Positions 1-10,772 of a DNA stretch of 64,000 nucleotides are shown piece by piece. Under the pieces are notes generated by a model. That model saw only the letters and a list, made by a program, of their open reading frames with translations. It did no database searches and was not told where the DNA came from. This stretch comes from Artemisia argyi (Eukaryota; Streptophyta; Magnoliopsida; Asterales; Asteraceae), in NCBI GenBank assembly GCA_030686995.1, contig CM060685.1, forward strand, positions 127,869,823-127,933,822. The letters run 5' to 3'. The position numbers and the translations under genes were made by a program. Within the stretch, counting starts at the first letter, position 1. The number at the start of each line of letters is the position of its first letter.

Positions 1-310
1 AAGTTCTAGAATCTAAATGCTACCGGTACACTCATAAGCACTAATAGTAAATGCTTTTCCTATCAAATCTAAAGGCGAACCTCATATATTTGGGTGGAAA
101 TTTTTTCTGAAAGTACGGTTATGTGCTAGTCATACAATCTCCTATCCATGAGACGCTTGCTATGGCTAAAGTTTCACTCCTAAATGTTGTAAAAAAATTT
201 ACATTTGGCGTTAAAATTGCACTAACAAATATTTATCATAGTTTTATTACACATCTACTATCAAACAAACAAACTCAAGCGAAAGTGTATTTGTAAGGTA
301 TCATCATTTT

Positions 311-353
311 ACCCTCCCCTTACACTTAAGATGAACATTGTCCCCAATGTTCA
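311..353 (-). promoter_or_regulatory. Internal hairpin plus polypurine tract of A
   Basis: On the minus strand an 8-bp stem TGAACATT/AATGTTCA (332-353) with loop GGGGAC is followed by a purine-rich run around 311-325. The same module occurs in E at 39578-39615 and, with changed but still paired stem bases, in B at 15329-15379. It looks like an internal second polypurine tract. The priming role is inferred. Confidence 0.5.
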
Positions 354-568
354 AGTAAAGAATGTAAAAGTGAAATAAGTGAAACGAATGAAATCAAATA
401 CTCCCCTGATTCACTCGGTATGGATAATAAGGTGGCCAGGTTAGATCTTCCTCCAAGAAAATGAACAATCAAAGCTTCCCTTCCAGAATATAAATCATCT
501 TCTTGTCGTACATAACCTGTAAATCCTGAGAAAACAAACAAGACAACCTCGCATAAAATCGGCGGCAA
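326..568 (-). CDS. Possible small 3' ORF of element A
   Basis: An 80-codon ORF lies between the retropepsin-like gene and the 3' end of A. Element E has a matching reading frame at 39392-39685. Shared residues include FSG-TGY, a REA block, HFLGG and NESGKYL/SESGEYL. I do not recognise a domain. The tail overlaps a conserved hairpin and polypurine tract (321-353), so conservation may be at the nucleotide level, and this may be a non-coding 3' region that happens to stay open. Confidence 0.25.
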   Translation of the reverse strand: MPPILCEVVLFVFSGFTGYVRQEDDLYSGREALIVHFLGGRSNLATLLSIPSESGEYLISFVSLISLLHSLLEHWGQCSS

Positions 569-727
569 TCTATATAAGTTACTAAATCCTAGAAAGCATA
601 GTAAGATATAATGCTTGTGGAATGAAGTTTGCAGATTTCCTGGAGATTATAAAACTTAATAATTCAACAAAAACTTTAAGACTCCGTTAGAAAAACAAAA
701 CCGGTAAAATTTCCAGATTTTTACACG

Positions 728-761
728 TGACGCCGTCAAGAGCAAGCTTGTGACGCCGTCA
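728..761 (-). repeat. Two TGACGCCGTCA palindromes inside A
   Basis: Perfect copies of the 11-base palindrome TGACGCCGTCA lie at 728-738 and 751-761, outside the LTR. The same motif is arrayed in the LTR at 3366-3590. E has a diverged counterpart around 39170-39205. Confidence 0.7.
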
Positions 762-1201
762 GAAGTGACCTGCAGAAATTCTTATGTTAAGTTTCCGGAA
801 AATTTCTGGAAAAACTTTGTCCTACTTCCTGGAAAATCCTGCAAAACTTCATTATGACTCAATACAAGCATTTGACTCTAACAAATACGAATATACATGT
901 TCATTTAATATTGTGGAGAATCATGATCGGGTTGTTTCTTAAAAACATATTTGGGGTTTCCCCTTACACTTATCTTTTGCAAAAATACATTTAGGTGGAG
1001 TTAAGACTAGGCCAAAACAACAAAGTAAAGTATTTCCACTTTTTAGTTTAGAAACATGATCTACCAACAATAAAAATAACGCATGCATACGGAAGCAAAT
1101 AACCAACAAACTAAATAAAATCACACAAAGCATGGGTTGCCTCCCAAGAAGCGCTTTTCTTTATTTACGAGTCTTGTAGCTAGACTCAAGGTCATGGGTT
1201 A

Positions 1202-2059
1202 CTACGTGACCTCATCATTAGTTTCACTTTCTGATTGTAAGTATTCTTTGTAGAAACCAATCACCTTTTTCTCAATCGCTCCTATAATCCTTTGGGCAAA
1301 TTCCTTATCGACTTTATACCTTAGTCCTAGAGCCAAGCAATCTTTGTAGAAAAGACTCCTCTTTTCCCATACATAATCCATGCCCTTTTTCTTATCCTCT
1401 TCATTGATGTCCTCAAAAGCACCAACGTTATCCTTATCAAATCGGGATATAAAGCGAAATTCTTTCATTCTATTAAGCATCCTATAAGTGATCCTATCAG
1501 TGTTACTTGCAAATCGGATTGTCCCTTCTATCTCATCATATTCTAACTTTGACTCCTCAACAAACGGTTTGCCAAACACAACATTGGATAATCGACAATC
1601 AATAACATTAGCAAGATCTTCCACAATCATAAAGTCGGTGATAAAAGTGAAATTCCCAACAAAGACATGTAAACCTTTAACTCTCCCGACAAAGTTACAA
1701 ACTCCACCGGGGTATTTGGGATCTCTTCTAGGTTCAAGTCTTGTTTTCACTATATCATTATAAACATTTGAGGACATAATGTTGATTGGGGATTTATAGT
1801 CAATGTAAGCATTGTCAACGTGTCTATACCCAATCATACATGGTATCTTATCATTCTTAGGATCGCCTCTCTTTATCTTAGGTTCGATTATAGTAAAAGG
1901 AGATCGTGGGTTATCAATAAGATTATTATAATATGCAATCTCCTCCTTAGTGGGGTATAGATTAAAGTAATCATTAAGCTTCGGATCTATTTCCCCCTCT
2001 TCTAGTTCCTCAACAACATTCACAAAATCATTAGGCCCTAGGTCCTCATTTGAATACAC
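1202..2059 (-). CDS. Orphan retropepsin-like protein of element A
   Basis: A 285-codon ORF is the only sizeable gene in A. Residues 80-185 follow the layout of a plant gypsy retropepsin: a segment D87-Y-K-S-P-I-N-I-M where active proteases have D-x-G-A-S-I-N-L-M, then HVFVGNFTFITDFMIVED, then VVFGKPFVEE where proteases have an ILGRPFL-type flap. The first Asp is kept but the glycine after it is not, so proteolysis is doubtful. The N-terminus is acidic (VEELEEGEIDPK). The family starts further upstream: an ATG at 2200-2202 opens a matching frame (MENANPPLSP...), but one base is missing near 2089, so this copy is probably broken at its 5' end. Related plant proteins are, as I recall, annotated in Asteraceae as retrotransposon Orf1-like. 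The function is unknown. Confidence 0.75.
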   Translation of the reverse strand: MYSNEDLGPNDFVNVVEELEEGEIDPKLNDYFNLYPTKEEIAYYNNLIDNPRSPFTIIEPKIKRGDPKNDKIPCMIGYRHVDNAYIDYKSPINIMSSNVYNDIVKTRLEPRRDPKYPGGVCNFVGRVKGLHVFVGNFTFITDFMIVEDLANVIDCRLSNVVFGKPFVEESKLEYDEIEGTIRFASNTDRITYRMLNRMKEFRFISRFDKDNVGAFEDINEEDKKKGMDYVWEKRSLFYKDCLALGLRYKVDKEFAQRIIGAIEKKVIGFYKEYLQSESETNDEVT

Positions 2060-2362
2060 GGCAGTCGCTAGGTCACTAAATGCAGGTCGAGCTCAACCTT
2101 AATCAACCTATTAAGCTCCCTAAGTTTCCTAATCTCACTCTCAATTTGTTTACGTAACACAGCCACTTCTCCAGGGGAAAGGGGTGGATTCGCGTTTTCC
2201 ATAATGGTCAATGGAATAGTCAATGAATTTAATTTACTAACAAAGGCACGAAGAAAAAGATAGACTAAATAGAACCTAAAAATAAAAATAAAATCTAACT
2301 AGAAAGGAATCTAGCAAGTAGACCTAATAAAAAGAAGTTCTAACCTAGACAACAACTATTCC

Positions 2363-2383
2363 CCGGGCTGCGGTGCCAAAAAC
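2363..2383 (-). other. Primer binding site of A (tRNA-Asp type)
   Basis: On the minus strand the LTR ends ...GCATCA and is followed by TTTTTGGCACCGCAGCC, a degenerate match to the complement of the plant tRNA-Asp 3' end (TGGCGCCGTTGCCGGGGA). Confidence 0.7.
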
Positions 2384-2384
2384 T

Positions 2385-3794
2385 TGATGCGTAGGGATTG
2401 CACCAGGCTTTACCTCTCGAGGGATCTCGAGAAGCTTACAACCCCCACCAGGCAGTGTACCTGATCGTTGTAGTATAGTATAGTGACAAGTATCGGGGGA
2501 TTGATCGTTCAGCTAGGAATAGTGTCGCTAGGATTAGAAAACTAAATACTAGTTCTAAGGATGAAGGATGATTATTTTTGTATTTTTATATTTTTTAGAA
2601 AGCAAGTAAAAATCTCGGGTTTTAAGGATTTGGGCGGAATTAGTTGCTAGTCAACTAACCCAATACTAAAGATGCAATCAAAATAAAATACTAGAAATGA
2701 AAATAAAACTAAATTAAACTAAGGTTGTGAGCAATAAGTGGAGAAATGTGTTTACTTAGATTTCACTACTCCCTAGATATCTTTTACACGTTAATTACTT
2801 GTTATAGTTGTGTGGATGACAGATTGTATTCCTTAATACCATTCATGGGGTGACGCACTTAACTCCCCAATCCTATGAGTGCCTACTTCACTCCTATGTC
2901 GAGCCGGCTAAGAAGCTCCTAACATGGGATCATTAGAATTTACTCATGCATTAAATACAACCAATAAAACCTAGTGCACATCGGTTCATGTTTCCTAAGA
3001 TGTTCAAGCATGTTACCATTTGGAGATCTGCCAGTTTTCTTAAGCCTAACATCGAAATCATTCATCCAATACAACCATAAACAAGTAATCAACACATAAT
3101 CAACATCTAGGTTTCATTAGATCTAAGCAAACACAAGATAAATCTAGCCTAGCATGGTGGAATTAAGACAAGCACAATATATAGACAACCAACACATAGA
3201 CATATTGATTGAATTAGAAGAACACTTATCTCAATTACACATGTAAGGGTTCAAGGGCTGAAAACCCTTGAAAAACCTGTAAAATTCGTAATAGGTTCGG
3301 CCTTAGGGTTTCTCCAAACTTATCCCTCCTAATGAATGAAAATTTGAAAACTATATATAGGAAACTGAGGCTGACGGCGTCAAGACCAAATGGGTGACGC
3401 CGTCATCTCGCCGCCAAAAGAATCCTCGGACTGCCTTGATCTACATCTGACGCCGTCATGTATTAGGTTCTTCCAGGCCGTCACGTGTTTAACTCTTGAC
3501 GCTGTTCCTTGTGACGCCTTCATGTCTGCACTGGGCCGTAACGCAATTTACTCTTGACGCCGTCAGGATGGTACTCTTGACGCCGTCACACATTGTTCCC
3601 AGCAAGGAAAATTAAGACTTTGGCGTTTTCTTCACTTTTATGCTCCAAAAACGTCCGAATTGCTTCCTTTTCCAGATTTCACTCCCAAAGTACCTAAAAT
3701 CATAAAAGGAATGATTTAGGGCAATATTTGATCAAATAAATTCAATTCCGGGCTTAAATGACCCCCTAAAAGTGGTTCATTTTTTGCCTCATCA
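2385..3794 (-). repeat. 5' LTR of element A (1410 bp)
   Basis: The minus-strand LTR begins TGATGAGGCAAAAAATG (ending at 3794) and ends CTACGCATCA (starting at 2385). It shares the U3 start, TATA region, U5 and 3' end with the E LTRs. The U5 holds a CTCGAG-GGAT-CTCGAG type palindrome at 2415-2432 and a tRNA-Asp-like segment at 2465-2493. Confidence 0.85.
3351..3595 (-). promoter_or_regulatory. U3 promoter of A: TATA box with TGACGSCGTCA array
   Basis: CTATATATAG at 3351-3360 is a good TATA box. Upstream of it (3366-3590 in window coordinates) lie several TGACGGCGTCA/TGACGCCGTCA palindromes and diverged copies. TGACG is the core recognised by TGA-type bZIP factors (as-1 element); binding here is inferred. 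Confidence 0.6.
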
Positions 3795-4592
3795 GCAACC
3801 CTTCTAGAAACTCCAAATGATTAAGTAATTATTACCCAATCAGGGTAATTTGTACGTGGTGATTTTCTAGGGTTCTATCTACAGTGTAATTCTGGGTGTG
3901 GGGTGAAATTGGGGGGCGGGTAAATTGGTTTGGGGATTTTATTGTTGTTATGTTTGACCGGGTCTAAAACTGGGTTTGACTTCGGGTTAAAAAAGGTGTG
4001 GACCGGGTAATTTTATTAAGGGATTGGGCCTTTGGTTTGTTTTGGGCTTGGGAAAAGTATTGTTGGACTAGTATTATGATTGGATCCGGTTGTTATTAAT
4101 ATTTTTAGGATAAGTGAAGTTTGATAAGGACCAATTTTGTACAAATCTGAAAATTAGGGACCATTTCTGTAATTCATCAAAAGTATCTTTCAAGGGCTTT
4201 ACTTGTAATTTTCTGAATCATGAAGGTTTGACTTTGAATTTTTCTTCAAGGGACCATTTTTGTCAAAATATGAAACTTTGAGGACTAAATTTGCCAATTC
4301 TTCAAAACTTTGTCCAGGGACTAATCTTGCAACTTTATGAATCTCTGAGGACTTCTTATGACATTTTGAGCTTTCTTTGATCATTAAGCTTCCCCGGCTC
4401 CGGCTTTTAACCTATTTCCAATATCGTGCTCGTTTTTGTCGGTTTTGACTTTGTTTTTGTCCATTTTTCACATATCCGTACCTGCACATACACAAATAGA
4501 AAAACACACATTTTCTTGGCATATTTGGTTAGTATTTGGTGTATTTGGTCTGATTTAAGGCCTAAAAATGATGTGTGAATAAGCATACATCA
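3795..4592 (-). repeat. Element D: Athila-type LTR fragment
   Basis: On the minus strand this starts TGATGTATGC at 4592 and is cut by A at 3795. It resembles the B LTR in its degenerate GGGACCA/AGGGACTAA tandem phrases (about 4125-4345), but the sequence differs clearly, so it is another subfamily. A terminal hairpin (4569-4592) has arms TGATGTATG/CACACATCA on the minus strand. It sits inside the 5' LTR of C; bases 4593-4597 (atcac) are a candidate target duplication. Confidence 0.65.
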
Positions 4593-5657
4593 ATCACCAA
4601 CTAATCCTTATTACCAAACACCCCTAAGTCATATACTCACAACATGAGGCCGATTTCCAGGAAGGTTTAGGATTGGAGGACTTGTATTTTGGTAGTTTCT
4701 TTTGGTTGGAATTGTAGCACTTGATGCTTTGACTCAAATGTTTGGTATTGTTTCTATTAATTTCCATCATGTTTATGTCTTTGCTTATGCTGATAATGAG
4801 AATTCCTTTGTGTGTTGTGTTACATGTTTGATTATAATTATCTCTTTATGCTTGTTTGGTTATTATGAGAACTTGTGATAAAAGGATGTTTGGATTTAAT
4901 TAGTGTTTGTTTGGATTATAATGAAATATATCATATTTGGTTAAATTGGAACTTGTCATTGTTTATTATTTTGGTTGATCATTGTTGAGTCTAGAGGCCG
5001 AAAGGATTCTCAATAGTGATTGGTTTCAATTCATTAGTCGACGAATGATTTTGATCTTGTACTTTGTGACGATTGTGCAAGTGAATTAATAAACATAACA
5101 AGTGAAAGTTTAATAAAGATTAAAGGTCGAAAGAAGTATTTTGAATATGTGTTATCATCATCTTTCAAGTAAATGGAACTTCACAAATTAATTAAATCAA
5201 AGTTTATGGGTCGAAAGAACTCTTTGTTTGTTGTTGGTTTAGGCATAACGCTCATGACATGACCATTCGAGTGAGACTTATGTATATTTGATTTATAAAA
5301 CGCTAGACTGTTATAATTGGTTCTATAGGTCGAAAGGATTACCAATGATAATATGTTTTCCAAACTAAACATCCTAATATCCTTGTGATCATTTGTCCAT
5401 ACAAGTATGTTCTTTGTGTTCTTGTTTCATCATGATTCCATATTGCTTTACTTGGTGGTTTGATCCGTGACAATCATAACCATCACTTTTGTTACTTGCT
5501 TAAACAATCAAATAACATTTGAGTACAACCAAGTCTCTTGGGATGACCTTGACTTACCAACCCTTTTACTATGACGGACGAGTATACTTGCTCATATGTG
5601 TTCCTAGTTAACCGGTAATTCTTGTATTATAAATTTAAAGCTATTTGGAGCGCATCA
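4593..5657 (+). repeat. 5' LTR of C, partial
   Basis: It ends GGAGCGCATCA immediately before the primer site. The start is missing because D (with A inside it) interrupts the LTR here. It is collinear with 10424-10772 plus 26180-26847. Confidence 0.8.
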
Positions 5658-5680
5658 AGTTTTTGGTGCCTCTGCCGGAG
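5658..5680 (+). other. Primer binding site of C
   Basis: AGTTTTTGGTGCCTCTGCC follows the LTR end directly. It is a degenerate match to the complement of the tRNA-Asp 3' end. Confidence 0.6.
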
Positions 5681-6654
5681 ATTTGGCTTTGCATTCTTTT
5701 GTTAGTTTGATTGTCTTCTTGTTTGATAAATTGCTCATTTGCTTGTTATATTGATTCCTTGCTTGATCATAATTCTGGCACCGCTGCAACAAGTTTTTGT
5801 ACTTGTTTGTTCATTTGATTGTTGATTGAATGCTCTCTTGTCTTATTCTTAATGAGATGTGTTTATTGATGGAACTTGTTTTGGAGTAATTTGTGATACT
5901 TGTTTGGGAATTATGTAGACTTTCGGATGAATGTTGAATGGTTAGTCGGTTAGAAGAAATGATTATTCTCATAAGTTTGTTTAAATATAATTCGTGTTCT
6001 AAAACTTGTTGATTTAACATTATTGTATTTAAAGGTCGAAAGGATTTCTTATATTGTTTTATTTGAAGAAGTTATTGCGCAAATGGATTGGTACTTGATA
6101 ATTGACAATTATTAAGTATTCAAGTTTTTAAATGAATTCAGGAATATTAAATCACGAGATTGGGTCGAAAGGACTCGTAAGAACTACTGTTACTAATCAT
6201 CTTTTTTATACATTTGTTAAAACAAAGAGCTAGCATAATAGGATGATGTATTGGCCGAAAGGACTCACCCATGAAACTAGTAAAAACATGGTTTTTCTTG
6301 ATATTACCCGTTGACTAGAATACCTTGTGAAAATTGGTATGTGCCGTCTACATATATGTTTCACCTAAACATGTTCAACATTCTACCACGATTGTTTATT
6401 ATTCCTAAACAAGTAATTTGTGTTAGATATTGTTTTGTTTGATTCGATCCGTTTCTTGAATTTTTTGATGTTAGATATTGTTTTGTTTATAGTTTCGTAA
6501 GTAATTTGTGTTACTTTATTGTTATGATCATTTTCCTGTCATGTGTTTTCTTTTATTAAATAAAAAAAAATCAAGAAAGTTTGCTGTGAACCTACAAGTT
6601 CGAGTTTTGAAACTACAGGTTCAAACAATAAAATCGTCTCGGTAAATTTAAAAT

Positions 6655-6945
6655 TGGTTCCAACCGACCGGTTGGGAATCCGGTCCTAGAAATGCTGTTC
6701 TTTATAAAAAAAAAATATATATATATATTTTTTAGCCAACCGGCCGGTTCAAACCCGGACCGGCCCGGTTCAACCTCTCGTTAAAATTTGGCACCATTCC
6801 AAACTGGCCGGTTTGAAAACCGGTCAAGCCACAACTGTTAAAAAAAAATCAATAGCCGAACCGGCCGGTCCAGGGTTGAACCGGTCTGGTTCGGGCGCTG
6901 CTGTTTATACCGAACGAACCAAACCGCCCGGTTTGCTCCTGAACA
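6655..6945 (+). repeat. CCGG-rich palindromic repeats in C
   Basis: Several imperfect repeats carry AACCGGCCGGTT, ACCGGTT and CCGGTTTGAAAACCGG palindromes in otherwise AT-rich DNA, at a spacing of roughly 70-90 bp. A related but sequence-shifted array (AACCCAAGGTT, CCGCCGGGTTC) lies in the C 3' LTR at about 9900-10045. Confidence 0.7.
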
Positions 6946-7940
6946 GCCATTTGCTGTCTAAAAAAAATAATAAAATAAAATAAAAAGAGAGAGAGAGAGA
7001 GAGAGAGTTTGTATTTTCTTTATTTTGTTCACTTTAATTTTTTTATATATGTTTAAACTTTTACACTTAAATTTTGTTTTCATTTTTAATTTTAGTACGT
7101 TGTAAATAAATAAGTACTCATTTCTTTTTCTAAATAAAATGTTTTGAACTTTGTGGGTATGTTCACTGGAAACCCTCACGAGACTTAACTCGTCCACTCG
7201 GGCCACCGAGGGGTTTAAAAGGCTTGTTGCATACGGTAAATGCAACCGTGATGCCTACGAAAGTGAGTTTTAGAATTTTACGTGTTTTTGTAGTTTAGTT
7301 TCTTTTTGCAGATTTAATAAGCTCTTAAAGATCGGAGGGATTGTGGCATTATTCTCTTGATTGGACATGTTTGGTTAGAAGTGAAAACGATTGATCTCGC
7401 ATGCTTAACATTTTATCATATGGAGATTCGAATGCGATTTCTTGGCCCGTGAAGTTTCGTTTTTCTCGATCTTTTCTTATCTTATCTTTCCCTACTTTTT
7501 CATGCTTTGAAGTTTGTTTTTCAAATTGAATATAATGCGTAACTTAAGTGTGGGGGAAAGTAAAATAGTGAAAAACGAAACAAAAGTTGTAATTTTCATA
7601 TTTTTGGGCAAATTTAAAAGAATTTTGTGTCTTTGTTTGCCCTTATCTTCTAGTTGTTTTTATTCATGTAGGTTAATATATTATAATAATAGATCATCCC
7701 AATGGTAAAATACGGTAAATTTTGAAAAATTCGAGATATGTCCCGATTGACATTGCAATCCATTTTTGGGATCGATAACATTTGCTAGCGCATTTATAGC
7801 CCTTTACCAAAATATGTGAGGATTTGAGCCTATTTCATATAGCATACATCTTTTATGCTTGAATCGTTTGCTATGAGTGTGCCGTTAATTTTATTTATTC
7901 TAGAACTTGTACTTGCAAATCATAACCGGACCGTAGTGAG

Positions 7941-7956
7941 ATCACATTCGTGTGAT
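7941..7956 (+). other. TTCG-loop hairpin in C
   Basis: Perfect 6-bp stem ATCACA/TGTGAT with loop TTCG, which in RNA would be a UUCG tetraloop. E has the same hairpin with two swapped base pairs at 39952-39967. Confidence 0.65.
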
Positions 7957-8079
7957 ATAAGTGTATTCGTGTGATAAAGTGGCACCTTAGGAATTAAACC
8001 AAATGGCCTTCCATTTGACATCTAATGATATATTAGCTAGCCGCATCGGTTAGTTAACCTCCCATATGGACCAATTTGT

Positions 8080-8100
8080 TAGCGCTCATTTTTAGCGCTA
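8080..8100 (+). other. CATTTTT-loop hairpin in C
   Basis: Perfect 7-bp stem TAGCGCT/AGCGCTA around loop CATTTTT, followed by GATACCC. The homologous site in E (40094-40112) keeps the loop and GATACCC but has a different, still paired, stem. Confidence 0.65.
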
Positions 8101-8546
8101 GATACCCTTAGTACACCCTTTGAGCCATTCTTTTCTTTTGTTAAATCCAGAAAAATACAAAAATATTTTACACTTTAAAACTTAGCCTAACCCCTTGTCA
8201 AAGTCTAAAATGGTGGGTTGCTAGTTGCTTGGTTGTTGGATTATTTTTTATGATTATTAGTTAGCCACACTTTGTTATTTGTGTGCCATTCCGACAAAGA
8301 TGAAGGTGCGCAACTTCTTCTTTGTATTTTTGTGGTGATGCTTATGCGAAGTGTGTTGGATATGTGATGTATGAATGAGAAATATTGAAAAAAATGAAGA
8401 AAAAAAAGAGAATAAGTCATCGAAAAAAAGAAAAAGAAAAATAATATATATGTGATGACAATTATAGCCAATGTGCAATATTATTATGAAGATGAGGGAA
8501 GATGAAGTATGTTTGAGATATCGATTAGCTAATGTGCTAAGACGTG

Positions 8547-8551
<5 letters not shown>

Positions 8552-8634
<83 letters not shown>
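8552..8634. repeat. (AT)n microsatellite
   Basis: Uninterrupted AT dinucleotide run of about 83 bp within C. Confidence 0.95.
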
Positions 8635-8636
<2 letters not shown>

Positions 8637-9367
8637 TAATCGATATGTGAAGAAGAGGAAGATTGTAACTATAATCATTTCCGGGATTGTGGTTTGTTTG
8701 TGACTAGCAACATGGGACTTTGACTTGACATTTATTTTTCTTTTAAAACCAATTTCATAAATGTCCCATGCCTTATCTATACCTTTTTGACTTTGTAAAG
8801 ATATCAAATGTACAAATATTCTAGTGACCATCCGGTTCTTGAGTGATCGAACAATGCGCCAGTGATCTAAGGTATATTACTTTAGTGACCATCCTTTGTT
8901 TGAGTAAATCAAGAATTCACGCTAGCGATCTAGTATGTTTTTGCAAGAGATATTTGAACATAAGCCTGATATTACCCTTTAAGCCTTACATCACAACCCG
9001 AATAAAAGTCCTCTTTAGATGTTTACACTTGGTGCTTACGCCACGTCGGTGGAGTTTTGTTTCTTGTACAAGCCTATGGTAATAAACGGATCATGACTGA
9101 GCAATTTGAGTGTGATTTTCTTATATATTCCACCACAAAAAATAGATGAGTGTCGAGTGAATTATACTTTCATTCCTTTTCGTGAGGTGCTTAGCCATGT
9201 TATCAAGTGAGAGAATCCATAAGGTATTGTCAAACATCTCAATTTTTCACCACTAAAGCTTAAAACGATGAATCGTGTCTTGTACTTGTACTCGGTAGAT
9301 TTGCATAATATTTGTATTAATCAATTTTCATACACCATATGGGATATATTTTTCTTTATTTCTAGAC

Positions 9368-9405
9368 TTGCTTGAGGGCAAGCAAACCCTTAAGTGTGGG
9401 GGAGT
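9368..9405 (+). other. First hairpin plus polypurine tract of C
   Basis: Stem TTGCTTG/CAAGCAA with loop AGGG, followed by TTAAGTGTGGGGGAG. It repeats the true terminal module about 175 bp downstream and may be a duplicated, displaced polypurine tract. Confidence 0.6.
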
Positions 9406-9542
9406 GTGGGCTCATGTTTCGCTTATTTAAAAAAAAACCAAAAAGATTTTTTGATATTTTCTAGATTTTCATTAATTTTAAAATTTTCTTTTTATTTATT
9501 TTTTTTCATTTAGTTATGCATTTTAATTTTTCTTTTCTTAGA

Positions 9543-9580
9543 TTTGCTTGAGGGCAAGCAAAGTTTAAGTGTGGGGGATT
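9543..9580 (+). other. Terminal hairpin plus polypurine tract of C
   Basis: Stem TTTGCTTG/CAAGCAAA with loop AGGG, then TTAAGTGTGGGGGATT directly before the 3' LTR start at 9581. Position and composition identify it as the plus-strand primer (known for LTR elements). Confidence 0.8.
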
Positions 9581-10772
9581 TGATAACGCTCATTTTGTAC
9601 ATATTTTAGTAGCGTTATTCGTATGTTTGTGCATGTTATTTGGTTGTATTTGCAAACATTTTACGCTTAAAATGTGCAAAAGATGTATTTAGGTTTAGGT
9701 ACAACTATGTCGAAGGAAATAACGAAAAGACGAAGAAAGTCAACAAATCAAGAGTATATGCACGAAGAGAAGTGTTCCGTCCAAGATAAAGATTCATGTC
9801 ATGATTATTTCCAAGTTCTAGTAAAGATTATGAAGTTATATGATGAAGCAAAGAGTCAAGATTAAGTGCCAAAGATGCTTGTTAAAGATGGAGTTTATTG
9901 CCAACCCAAGGTTGAAAAACTTATGCAAACCAATTTCCAACATTAGGTTAAAGTTGTGGTTCAAATCCAAGGTTCATAACTCAACCCAAGGTTGCGCAGA
10001 AATCCAAACCGCCGGGTTCATTTCTGAACCTCGGGTTACTTCACTTATTGTCCTCCAAAGTTGCATTTAAGAGTGGAATTGAGTACCATTACTTCCAAGT
10101 CCGATCATATACTTCTCATAACTCATTTTGGCTGCACTTTTATGACACTTTGTGCTCAAGAAACATGCTTGGTGACCAAGGGTGTCATCATCTACAAATA
10201 AGAGTTCTTGGTTAAGAGTTTTCACAACAAAATAATATTTTTTAATACCATAATCTACAACCAATTCTCTCTACACTTGGAGGATTCTCTCCTACCACTC
10301 CCCACCCATTTCTAAAGGTGTTGGGGAGTTAGTTTGGCCTACATTTAGAAGACATATGACTTGATCATCCTTACAACATAAGGTTTGATTATAGTTCACA
10401 CCAATTAAACACCACATACATCACCAACAAATCCTTATTACCAAACACCCCTAAGTCATATACTCACAACATGAGGCCGATTTCCTGGAAGGTTTAGGAA
10501 TGGAGGACTTGTATTTTGGTAGTTTCTTTTGGTTGGAATTGCATGCTTGGAATTGTAGCACTTGATGCTTTGATTCAAATGTTTGGTATTGTTTCTATTA
10601 ATTTCCATCATGTTTATGTCTTTGCTTATGTAGATAATGAGAATTCCTTTGTGTGTTGTGTTACATGTTTGATTATAATTATCTCTTTATGCTTGTTTGG
10701 TTATTACGAGAACTTGTGATAAAAGGATGTTTGGATTTAATTAGTGTTTGTTTGGATTATAATGAAAGATAT
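9581..10772 (+). repeat. 3' LTR of C, left part
   Basis: Starts TGATAACGCT after the polypurine tract. The first 38 bases can form an 8-bp stem ATAACGCT/AGCGTTAT. It is interrupted at 10772 by B, and GATAT (10768-10772) is the duplicated target. Confidence 0.85.

Larger units (their letters stand above)
1..3794 (-). mobile_element. Element A: non-autonomous Ty3/gypsy-type LTR element, partial
   Basis: The element reads on the minus strand. Its 5' LTR is 2385-3794 and a tRNA-Asp-type primer site lies at 2363-2383. One retropepsin-like ORF follows, then a 3' region running off the left edge. The internal sequence is collinear with element E (33616-42521, plus), which has both LTRs: window position 1 corresponds to about 39925 in E, so roughly 2.5 kb of A lies outside. 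No gag, RT, RNase H or integrase is seen, so mobility would need proteins from another element. The right boundary adjoins an Athila-type LTR fragment (D). Bases 3795-3799 (gcaac) would be one target duplication, but its partner is not visible. Confidence 0.8.
5681..9580 (+). other. Internal region of C without coding capacity
   Basis: No open frame here exceeds 100 codons, and the short ones are low complexity or overlap microsatellites. Recognisable contents are CCGG palindromes (6655-6945), a GA run (6985-7008), a polypurine-like run after CTTAAGTGTGGGGGAAAG (about 7544), hairpins (7941-7956, 8080-8100), an A/G-rich tract (8385-8445), an (AT)n tract and two terminal polypurine modules. Confidence 0.7.

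Noticed and set aside
2461..2520. A real tRNA-Asp gene
   Set aside because: Only the 5' half matches and no acceptor or T arm pairs follow.
8529..8831. ORF rich in IYIYIY
   Set aside because: Translation of an (AT)n microsatellite; the same applies to frames at 27683-27916, 36408-36611, 48301-48624 and 58783-58977.
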